Assembly (NCBI GenBank): GCA_965178585.1
Contig: OZ238267.1
Span: forward strand, 1,798,001 to 1,862,000
DNA from: Marifrigoribacter sp965178585
Lineage (GTDB): Bacteria; Bacteroidota; Bacteroidia; Flavobacteriales; Flavobacteriaceae
Reading direction: 5' to 3'
DNA length: 64,000 bases
The translations under genes were made by a program, and so were the position numbers. The notes below the pieces were generated by a model. The model was given only the letters and a program-made list of their open reading frames with translations. It had not been told where the DNA came from and did no database searches. How positions within the stretch are numbered: position 1 is the stretch's first letter; each line of letters starts with the position of its first letter. Of this stretch, positions 1-7,691 are shown one piece after another.

Positions 1-87
1 TTTGATCATATTTTGGCATCAGCAAACTTTTTTGATTTGGAAATATTTGAGTTTCCAACAGGTAAGGATTTAAATTTTAAAAAATAA
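1..87 (+). CDS. C-terminal end of an unidentified protein (partial)
   Basis: An open frame runs from the first base of the window to a TAA at 85-87 and gives 28 residues ending in NFKK. The start lies outside the window. The piece is too short to assign a family. It reads in the same direction as the LolA-like gene that follows, with about 70 bases between them. The frame could be chance, but its codon use is ordinary for this genome and it ends in the preferred stop. Confidence 0.45.
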   Translation, partial: FDHILASANFFDLEIFEFPTGKDLNFKK

Positions 88-100
88 AATTACTAAATAT

Positions 101-115
101 GTAACAAACTGTTAC
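101..115. promoter_or_regulatory. Perfect inverted repeat upstream of the LolA-like gene
   Basis: GTAACA and TGTTAC form perfect 6-base arms around a 3-base spacer, 42 bases before the next start codon. A run of four T follows. It could be an operator for the downstream gene or a weak terminator of the upstream one; the sequence does not decide. Confidence 0.3.
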
Positions 116-156
116 TTTTAACGTCCAAAACTATAACAAAAATTAATTATCAAATT

Positions 157-915
157 ATGAAAACAATTAAAACACTTTTTATTGCAATATTAATCTTAGC
201 AATAGCTCCATTAAATGCGCAGACTGCAGACGAAATCATCGACAATTATTTTGAAAACACCGGTGGGAAAGCCAATTGGGGGAAATTGGAAGGTATGAAA
301 ATGGAAGCTGAGGCAGATGCTCAAGGTATGATTATTCCAGTAGAAATATACCAAACTAAAGATGGTAAACAATTAATAAAAATAAATCTTCAGGGTCAAG
401 AATTAACACAAGTTTCTTTTGATGGTGAAACACTTTGGACTACTAATTTTATGACAATGGCTGCTGAAAAGAGTGATCAAGAAGCAACTGATAATATGAA
501 AAAGCAGATGAAAGACTTCCCTTCACCATTGTTTAACTACAAAGAAAAAGGCTATGCAGTAGAACTTTTAGGAAATGAAACTATTGAAGGAACAGAGACT
601 TTTAAAATTATGCTTACCCAAGATCCTTTAATGGTTGATGGAGTAGAAACAGCAAACATTACTTATTTTTATTTTGAAACTGAAAATTTTGTGCCAATCG
701 TTAGCGAAACAAAAATTCAACAAGGGCCTATGAAGGGTCAAATGAATAAAACTACATTAAGTGATTATGAAGAGGTAAATGGACTTTACTTTCCTTTTTC
801 AATGAATATGGGAGGACAGGGAGTTACCATTAAAAAAATTACATTAAATCCAGAAATTGATATGGCATTATTTGCTTTTCCAGTTACAGAAGTTAAAACT
901 GAAGAAGGGAAATAA
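157..915 (+). CDS. Outer-membrane-lipoprotein-sorting-like (LolA-like) secreted protein
   Basis: The protein has 252 residues and starts with a clear signal peptide (MKTIKTLFIAILILAIAPLNAQ). A soluble beta-rich domain follows, of the kind annotated in Bacteroidota as outer membrane lipoprotein-sorting protein. The recurring motifs are an early DEIIDNYFENTGG segment, a central FDGETLW motif and a late NGLYFPF motif. These match the LolA/LolB-like fold family, but the protein is not necessarily the true LolA carrier. It is probably periplasmic. It sits before a large secreted BNR-repeat protein, with a hairpin between the two genes, so they may be transcribed separately. The family call is fairly secure and the ligand is unknown. 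Confidence 0.75.
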   Translation: MKTIKTLFIAILILAIAPLNAQTADEIIDNYFENTGGKANWGKLEGMKMEAEADAQGMIIPVEIYQTKDGKQLIKINLQGQELTQVSFDGETLWTTNFMTMAAEKSDQEATDNMKKQMKDFPSPLFNYKEKGYAVELLGNETIEGTETFKIMLTQDPLMVDGVETANITYFYFETENFVPIVSETKIQQGPMKGQMNKTTLSDYEEVNGLYFPFSMNMGGQGVTIKKITLNPEIDMALFAFPVTEVKTEEGK

Positions 916-936
916 TAAGAAAATAAATAACCGTTT

Positions 937-981
937 AAATCCCCCTCTTAGTTTGTTTAAAAACAACTGTTTGGGGGATTT
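937..981 (+). terminator. Hairpin between the LolA-like and BNR-repeat genes
   Basis: AAATCCCCC (937-945) pairs with GGGGGATTT (973-981). Part of the loop can pair internally through AGTT/AACT. It lies 22 bases after the stop codon and 22 bases before the next ATG. The T run after it is short, so termination may be partial. Confidence 0.55.
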
Positions 982-1003
982 TCATTAACTAACCAAATAA
1001 ACA

Positions 1004-4000
1004 ATGAAAAATTTAATTTACACTTTAGCAATAATTGCTTTATTGCCAATTAACAACTTTGCACAAGATATTTCTCTTAAGGGAAAAGAACTTTTTGGAG
1101 GAATGCAAGCTAGACATATAGGACCTGCTTTAATGAGTGGTCGTATTATTGATGTCGAAAATCATCCAACTAACCCAAGAATCATTTACTTAGGTGCTGC
1201 TGGTGGTGGAGTTTGGAAATCGTCTGATAGTGGTACTACATTTAGTCCAATTTTTGATGATTATGCACAATCCATTGGAGCTGTAAAATTAGATCCAAAA
1301 AATCCAGATAATATTATTTGGGTTGGAACAGGTGAAATATGGACTCGTAACTCTGTTTCTATTGGTGATGGTTTATTTAAATCTACTGATGGAGGTACCA
1401 ATTGGACAAAAGTAGGTTTTGAAAATTCTGAGCGTATTTCCTCAATTGTAATTAATCCAAACAATACGGACGAAATGTACGTTGGTGTTTTGGGCGCTTT
1501 ATGGAGTGATAGCGAAGATCGTGGTGTTTATAAATCTACAGATGGAGGTACAACTTGGAACAAAATATTATATATAGGCCCTTCTACTGGTGCTGCAGAT
1601 GTAATTATGGATCCAAAGGATCCTTCAGTGTTATATACTTCTATGTGGGAGTTTAGACGTACTGGATGGGGTTTTACTTCAGGAGGAAAAACAAGTGCTT
1701 TATATAAATCTATGGATAGTGGAAAAACTTGGAATAAAATTCATAATGGATTCCCAGAAGGAGATTTAGGTAGAATAGCTGTTGCAGTTGCTCCTAGTGA
1801 TAATAACATACTCTATTCAGTTTTAGAAACCGGAGAAAAAACTACTAACGGTCTTTGGAAGTCTACGGATGCTGGAAAAAGCTGGGAGCATTTAAATAAT
1901 GATTTTGGTTTAACGGTTAGGCCTTTTTACTTTTCAAGAATAACAATTGACCCAAAAAACCCAGATGTAATTGTAAAAGGTGGTTTAAATGGCTCTATTA
2001 GTAGAGATGGTGGAAAAACATTTAAATCCTTAGGAAATATGCATAGTGACATTCACGATGTTGTTTTTGATATCAATAATTCAGATGTTTTATATTCAGG
2101 AACCGATGGTGGGTTATATCGTTCTTGGGATGGTGGTTCTACTTTCGAAATAGTAGAAAACCTACCCTTATCTCAGTTTTATCATATTAGTGTTGATAAC
2201 GAAACACCCTATAATGTTTATGGAGGTTTACAAGATAATGGTTCATGGTACGGTCCTTCTTCTTCTCCAGGTGGTGTTAATGCACGAGACTGGAATAGTG
2301 TAGGATATGGCGATGGATTTAGAGTTTTAAAACATCCAACAAAAAATATAATCTACTCTGAAATGCAAGGAGCTGCCAATGTTTGGCGTTATGATGCTGA
2401 TAAAAATAGAACGAGAACTGTTCAACCCATGAAAAGAAAAGGTGATCCAGACTTACGTTTTAATTGGAATGCACCTATGGCTGTCAGTGCTCATGCACCA
2501 GATCGATTTTATATGTGAAGTCAATTTTTGCATAAATCAGAAGATATGGGTGAATCATGGGATATTATTTCTCCAGATTTAACAACTAACGATCCTACCA
2601 AACAAGATCAAGCAAAATCTGGCGGATTATCTGTTGATAATAGTGGTGCCGAAAATCATACCACCATTTTTACAATTGCAGAGTCTCCTTTAGATGAAAA
2701 TATACTTTGGGTGGGTACAGACGATGGAAATGTTCAGGTAACAAAAGATGGTGGAAAAAACTGGAACAATGTAACAGCAAACTTAGTTGGAATTCCAGCT
2801 AATACCTGGGTTTACCACATTGAGGCTAGTGTACACGGAAAAGGTACTGCGTATGCTGTTTTTGAAGGACATACAACAGGTGATATGAAACCATACACTT
2901 TAAAAACTACTGATTTTGGCAAAACTTGGAAAAATATTATTACTGATGATGTTTATGGTTTTGCAAGAAATATACAAGAAGATTATGTAAGTGAAGATTT
3001 ATTGTTTTTAGGAACTGAATTAGGCCTTTATGTAACTATTGATGGAGGAAAAAATTGGTCGAAATTTGAAAATAATATGCCTGCAACTGCTGTTCATTTT
3101 ATCGATTTACAAAAGCAAACTAATGACTTGGTAATGGGTACTCATGGTAGAGGTGTTATCATCATTGATGACATTAGCCCTTTAAGAGAATTAACTCAAG
3201 AGGTTTTATCTGAAGATGTTTATTTCTTCAAAAACAAACCATTTGTTATGATAGAAGATAGTGGATTCTCTGGAAGCTTTGGTAGCGAGACACAGTTTGT
3301 TGGTCAGAGTAAAAGTAGAGCAGCTAGAATTGTTTACTACCTTAAAAAACGTCATACTTTTGGTAAAATGAGTATGGAAGTACAGGATATGGATGGTAAT
3401 AAAATTACAAGCTTAGCTCCTCAAAAGTCTAAGGGTATTAATGTTATAAATTGGAGTTTTAATAAAAATATTCCAAAAATGGCACAAGGAAAAACTATGT
3501 CGTTTGGAGGGTTTACTTCTCCTAGAGTTTCTGCTGGTCAATATAAAGTTGTACTTACTAAAGGAAAGAGAACCTATGAGCATATAATAGATGTAGAATA
3601 TGATAAAAATTCTATAACCACTATACCTGAAAGAAAAGAACAAGAAGCATTAACAGAAACCTTATTTGATATGGTAGAAGACTTGGCTTATATGGTATAT
3701 GAGATTAACGGAACTATGGATAAAGCTCAAGAAGTAATTGAAAATGATCCAAAAGGAAAGAAAAAAACTCAACCAGCTTATGATGCATTAAATAGTTTAT
3801 TGAAAGAGTTAGTAATTACAACAGGAGATAATTATGTTGCTTCAGCAGAACCCGAATTAAGAGAGAAAATGGGTGATTTATATAGCAATATAGCAACTAC
3901 TTATGACAAAGTATCTGGTTCAAATAAGGATAACTTTGATTTAATTTCTGAAGAATTTGAAACTGCTAAATCTAAATATCAAACTATTCAAGACAAAGAA

Positions 4001-4087
4001 GTTAAAAAGTTCTATTCGTACTTGGAGAAAAGTGAAAAAGAATTACCTAAACTAAAAAGTAAGGAAGAGTTTTTAAAAGGAAACTAA
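1004..4087 (+). pseudogene. Secreted sortilin/VPS10-type BNR-repeat protein interrupted by an in-frame TGA
   Basis: This is a secreted protein of about 1,027 codons with an N-terminal signal peptide (MKNLIYTLAIIALLPINNFAQ). It carries many Asp-box/BNR repeats such as STDGGTNW, STDGGTTW, SMDSGKTW, STDAGKSW, KDGGKNW and IDGGKNW, which mark sortilin/VPS10-like beta-propellers. Such proteins are often annotated as glycosyl hydrolases in Bacteroidota. The upstream part (1004-2518, 504 aa) ends at TGA 2516-2518. The same frame continues as SQFLHKSEDMGESW and stays open to TAA at 4085. A downstream-only frame could begin at TTG 2528, but that would lack a signal peptide and cut a propeller in two. 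The expected residue at the TGA is glycine (YMGSQFLH), one base away as GGA. Substrate and enzymatic activity are unknown. Confidence 0.8.
2516..2518 (+). other. In-frame TGA inside the BNR-repeat gene
   Basis: The codon TGA follows RFYM and precedes SQFLHKSEDMGESW. Reading frame, codon use and BNR motifs are continuous on both sides. A single G-to-T change of GGA would create it. It may be a real nonsense mutation, a sequence error or a recoded or readthrough UGA. Confidence 0.85.
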
Positions 4088-4105
4088 TAACATGAACTGT
4101 TTATT

Positions 4106-4145
4106 AAAAAGCCTAACTAATAAATATATGTTAGGCTTTTTTTTT
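4106..4145 (+). terminator. Rho-independent terminator after the BNR-repeat gene
   Basis: GCCTAAC (4111-4117) pairs with GTTAGGC (4130-4136). It is preceded by five A and followed by nine T. Confidence 0.85.
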
Positions 4146-4235
4146 ATAAAATTGTTGAAAAACACGTTTATAACTATTTAGGCAATCTATAAATTAAGAG
4201 ATTATTAATGATAATTTTAGTAAAACTCAAATGAT

Positions 4236-4643
4236 ATGGAATCACGTGATATTGCTTTATTAAAACTAAGACCTGAAATTCCAAACGCAAAAGTTACTTC
4301 ATTAATGTCTGAAGAGGAATATTTTCAAAATAAAACTATTCGTCCTATTGCATTACTTCAAAATGATTTGTTAGTAGAAGTTTTCAAACATTACATTCAA
4401 AAACATAAAAATGTTTTTTATGATTTACCAGTAGAAAAACGAATTGATTATATCGAAAATGCAATCCATAAGGATATGAAATTCAGAAATTCGTTAAAAG
4501 GAATCATTATTGGTCAATTTACTGTTGAAGAACATAAAAAATATGTTACCAATTCATCGGCCTTAAACAAAAGAATGATGCGAATAGTAAAAGAGAGAAT
4601 AAAACAAAAGATACAGCTTTTAGAATTTCATTTTGCTAGTTAA
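4236..4643 (+). CDS. Conserved flavobacterial protein, function unknown (sometimes named glyoxalase)
   Basis: This is a 135-residue soluble protein without a signal peptide or membrane segment. It opens with MESRDIALLKLRPEIPN and contains FRNSLKGIIIGQFT and a basic C-terminal helix. I recognise it as a protein found widely in Flavobacteriaceae that is sometimes labelled glyoxalase. I see no vicinal-oxygen-chelate metal motif that supports this label. It is monocistronic after a strong terminator and converges end to end with the DUF2461 gene, with no bases between the two stops. Confidence 0.6.
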   Translation: MESRDIALLKLRPEIPNAKVTSLMSEEEYFQNKTIRPIALLQNDLLVEVFKHYIQKHKNVFYDLPVEKRIDYIENAIHKDMKFRNSLKGIIIGQFTVEEHKKYVTNSSALNKRMMRIVKERIKQKIQLLEFHFAS

Positions 4644-5318
4644 TTACAAAATTGAAGCGCCATTCAAATCAGTTGTTAAAACTTCACTCATATAATCAAA
4701 ATAAGGACGAAGTAATAAAAAATGATGCATTAATCGGTCTTCAAAATCTTTAGAAATTACTTCTTTATCTGTAAAATTATGAACAACAAAAAAACTTTTT
4801 AGTTTTATTAAATCGATATTAGGGTCTTCTTTATTAAAATCACGAGGTGCGGTCTTTAAAGCATATTCTTGATTAAAACCATTAAAAGCATTTTTAAAAT
4901 CTTTTTGATTCAAAATTGTTCTAATTTCAGAAGAATCCATTTCAAATTCTTTTCTAATTCTTAATAAATCTGCAGGTTCTGGAGAAAAGAACCCTCCTGC
5001 CATTGCAGATTTCCCTGGTTCTAATCGCAAGTAATATCCGCCTCTTCTATGAGCTCCTGCCCTACTAAAGCTAACACTTCTATGAACATTATAAGGAGTT
5101 TTATCTTTACTAAATCGTAAATCTCTATTAATTCTAAATACTTTTACTTTTGAAATTTCATCGGTAGCATTCAATCTTGACTCAACTGAGCTATAAAACT
5201 GTTTTAATAATTTTTCATTGGCTTGGTATTCCTTTTTATTATCTGTCATCCAATCCCTATTATTATTGTTTTTAAGATTTTTTAAAAATGTAAATGATGA
5301 TTTTGATATAGTAGCCAT
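4644..5318 (-). CDS. DUF2461 (TIGR02453) family protein
   Basis: The protein has 224 residues and the DUF2461 pattern. An early FLKNLKNNNNRDWM segment is followed by KVFRINRDLRFSKDKTPY, then a GGYYLRLEPG and AGGFFSPEP core. This is the usual length for the family (about 220 aa). It is cytoplasmic and its function is not established. The ATG lies downstream (on the minus strand) of an A-rich leader. The gene is convergent with the preceding one and divergent from the small membrane protein gene. Confidence 0.85.
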   Translation of the reverse strand: MATISKSSFTFLKNLKNNNNRDWMTDNKKEYQANEKLLKQFYSSVESRLNATDEISKVKVFRINRDLRFSKDKTPYNVHRSVSFSRAGAHRRGGYYLRLEPGKSAMAGGFFSPEPADLLRIRKEFEMDSSEIRTILNQKDFKNAFNGFNQEYALKTAPRDFNKEDPNIDLIKLKSFFVVHNFTDKEVISKDFEDRLMHHFLLLRPYFDYMSEVLTTDLNGASIL

Positions 5319-5442
5319 TGTTTTTTCTTTTAAAGATAGAAAAAAATTACAAATTTTATAAACTACCCAAAATCAACAATTTGCAAATGATTCTAAAATC
5401 TCTTACATTGAAACTTCAAATAATCACTTAAAACATTTAATT

Positions 5443-5874
5443 ATGACATCAACAAACAAACCAAAGGCAGGATTTTGGATCATCGCTGTACTTGCTCTTA
5501 TTTGGAATTTAATGGGAGTTTTAGCTTATTTAGCTCAAGCTTTTATGACAGAAGAAGCAAAAGCATTATTACCTGAGGCAGAGAGAGCTCTTTATGACAA
5601 TGTTCCGGCTTGGGCTACTGCAGCTTTTGCGATTGCAGTATTTGGAGGTATTTTAGCTTCTTTAGCATTAATATTCCGAAAAAAATTAGCGAAACCACTT
5701 TTTTTAATTTCACTGGCAGGTATTCTTGTTCAAATGATTTACAATTTCTTCATAAGTGGAGCAATGGATGTTTACGGCCCAGGAGGAATGATTATGCCAG
5801 CAATGATTGTAATGATAGGCGTTTTCTTATATATGTATAGTAAAAATATAATTACAAAAGGTTGGCTAAGCTAA
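5443..5874 (+). CDS. Small four-helix membrane protein
   Basis: The protein has 143 residues and about four hydrophobic helices (approximate residues 10-32, 58-78, 85-107 and 115-135). After the first helix comes an acidic loop, MTEEAKALLPEAERALYD. Homologues in Flavobacteriaceae are sometimes called sugar transporter, but nothing in the sequence supports transport of sugar. The gene stands alone, followed by a strong terminator. Confidence 0.6.
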   Translation: MTSTNKPKAGFWIIAVLALIWNLMGVLAYLAQAFMTEEAKALLPEAERALYDNVPAWATAAFAIAVFGGILASLALIFRKKLAKPLFLISLAGILVQMIYNFFISGAMDVYGPGGMIMPAMIVMIGVFLYMYSKNIITKGWLS

Positions 5875-5899
5875 CTATGATTTATTATTAATAAGTATT

Positions 5900-5931
5900 A
5901 AAAACCTGAATATAATTATTCAGGTTTTTTT
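5900..5931 (+). terminator. Rho-independent terminator after the small membrane protein gene
   Basis: AAAAACCTGAA pairs with TTCAGGTTTTT around a short AT loop and ends in a T run. It isolates the gene from the OmpA-like operon. Confidence 0.85.
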
Positions 5932-5967
5932 ATGTTTAACCCTTAAATCTCATATTGTTAAAAATAT

Positions 5968-7068
5968 GTGGAAAACATATTCAAAAGTTTGACAAATAGG
6001 TTGATTAATTTAATAGATTTGAATACAACCTCACAGAATAATAACTCAGCTAGAGTTGTTGTTTTTATTAGTATGAAGAATTTTTTAACTGCCTTTATCG
6101 TATTTATGATATGGTCCCTATTTGGGCTATGGATTTATTCTTGGATTCAACCTGAGGATATTTCTTCAAATTTTGAAGTTGAAATACCCAAAAGGAATAT
6201 TAAAACTCCTTCAGAAAATAAGGATGCTATGATTAAAGAAATTATAATTGATTCCTCAGCATTAATAAAGGAAAAATCAATTGTTGAATTGAAAAATGAC
6301 TCAATCCCCATTGATAATAAAATTGAAATACTTGAGTTTAAAGCAATCAATGCTGAAGGTGATATCATTTTTCTTTATCCTAATGGCATACCAATTACAA
6401 AAAATATTTTGGATATTACTTTTCCTGAGAATTCCAAAGACTTCAAATACAAAATAAATAGTTTTTTATTAGAACATCCTAATCAAGAAGTTCACATTCA
6501 TTCTATATATAGTCCTCAAGAAAATGTATCCACTCCAAATATAGGAATCCAAAGAGCTTTATTTATAGAAGAAAAACTAATTTCTATAGGAGTCCCAAAA
6601 GAAAAGATTGTAAAAAAATCCATTATTAAGAATAGCATTTTTTCTGAAGAAGATCAATATAGTAATGGCTTCTACTTTACATTTAATAAATTGGATTTAG
6701 AACGAGTAAAAGCCATTATAGATAGTAAACCCAAAAACAAAAACGTTTATCCAAAATTTACTAACTCTGGAGTTTCAGTTAATAATGACTTAAAACAATT
6801 ACTAATTGAATTAAAACAATATTTCAAGGAACATCCCAATAAAAAGGTTGATATTGTTGGACATACAGATAATATTGGTAATAGTGTTGATAATTATGCT
6901 GAAGGATTAAAGTATGCTCAACAAGTGAGATGGTATTTAATCTCTAAAGGAGGAATTAATAAATCATCTCTAAAAGCTTCTTCTAAAGGAGAATCTGAAC
7001 CAATAGATAACAATAACAGCAAACAAGGAAGAACCAATAATAGAAGAATTGAAGTAATTTTTAAATAA
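5968..7068 (+). CDS. Membrane-anchored protein with tandem OmpA-like domains
   Basis: The frame opens at GTG 5968. A better start may be ATG 6073, giving MKNFLTAFIVFMIWSLFGLW, an N-terminal membrane anchor; the 35 residues before it look unlike a signal. After a linker come two OmpA-C-like units. The first is degenerate (about residues 130-215, with FLYPNGIPITKN and HPNQEVHIHS). The second is well kept (about 225-366, with HPNKKVDIVGHTDNIG and the final GRTNNRRIEVIF that contacts peptidoglycan). It is probably periplasmic and peptidoglycan-binding. One base separates it from the helix-hairpin-helix gene, so the two are almost certainly co-transcribed. The domain call is firm and the role is unknown. 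Confidence 0.8.
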   Translation: MENIFKSLTNRLINLIDLNTTSQNNNSARVVVFISMKNFLTAFIVFMIWSLFGLWIYSWIQPEDISSNFEVEIPKRNIKTPSENKDAMIKEIIIDSSALIKEKSIVELKNDSIPIDNKIEILEFKAINAEGDIIFLYPNGIPITKNILDITFPENSKDFKYKINSFLLEHPNQEVHIHSIYSPQENVSTPNIGIQRALFIEEKLISIGVPKEKIVKKSIIKNSIFSEEDQYSNGFYFTFNKLDLERVKAIIDSKPKNKNVYPKFTNSGVSVNNDLKQLLIELKQYFKEHPNKKVDIVGHTDNIGNSVDNYAEGLKYAQQVRWYLISKGGINKSSLKASSKGESEPIDNNNSKQGRTNNRRIEVIFK

Positions 7069-7069
7069 T

Positions 7070-7684
7070 ATGATTATACAACTATTTCTTTTTACTTTTT
7101 CAACAACCTATATATTAATATTTGGGTTAATGTTTAGTTCTTTTTTGATAGGCTATTTCTCGTCATTATGGATGGAAAGAAGTAAGAGCAAGGCTATAAC
7201 TAAAAAATTAAAACGAAAAATTAATAACCTTAAACTAAGTCATAATACCAGTTTAAGAGATAATAAAGTAAATGATATTGAAACTATTTTTACTGAAATA
7301 AAACCAAAAATTATAAAGGTTGTTCAAGAGGCCCAAGAAAAAATTATTGAAGAAAAAATAATAGAAGAAACACCTACAAAACAAGAAATAGCTGATAAAA
7401 CAAGAACTAGTTATATTACTTACACTAAAACGGAACCTAAACTCGATTTTAATAATTTTGGAGTAGCCAAAAAAAATCAAAGTGATGATCTAACTAAACT
7501 CAATGGTATCGGACCCTATATTGAACAGCGATTAAACGACATTGGTATTTACAATTACGATCAAGTTAGTAAATTAACTAATGAAGATATTCGAAAAATC
7601 ACTGAATTGATAGACTTTTTTCCATGACGTATTGAACGAGATGATTGGGTTGGACAAGCACACGCATTAAAAATTAATCATTAA
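7070..7684 (+). pseudogene. Membrane-anchored helix-hairpin-helix protein interrupted by a late in-frame TGA
   Basis: The first 185 codons encode a membrane helix (about residues 3-32), a charged linker and a C-terminal helix-hairpin-helix-like domain with the motif LTKLNGIGPYIEQRLNDIGI. TGA 7625-7627 follows LIDFFP. The same frame then reads RIERDDWVGQA and further residues to TAA 7682-7684. From family knowledge, flavobacterial homologues carry FFPGRI-R-D-WV-QA here, so TGA replaces an expected glycine. With readthrough the gene ends 7 bases before the symporter start, normal operon spacing; without it the gap is 64 bases. The gene follows the OmpA-like gene by one base. Loss of the last 20 residues could still leave a partly working protein. 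Confidence 0.8.
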
Positions 7685-7691
7685 ATAATTT

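Noticed and set aside
3413..3643. Minus-strand frame of 76 codons inside the BNR gene
   Set aside because: Antisense shadow of coding sequence, with composition dominated by Phe, Ser and Ile and no upstream signals.
2528..4087. Independent downstream gene starting at TTG 2528
   Set aside because: It has no signal peptide, cuts a propeller repeat, and is in frame with the upstream part, separated only by one TGA and three sense codons. It is better read as the second part of one interrupted gene.
5968..6072. The first 35 codons of the OmpA-like frame as a certain N-terminus
   Set aside because: They start with GTG, are Asn/Leu-rich and lie before a clean membrane anchor that begins with ATG 6073. 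The frame may just be open by chance here, so I left the start uncertain.
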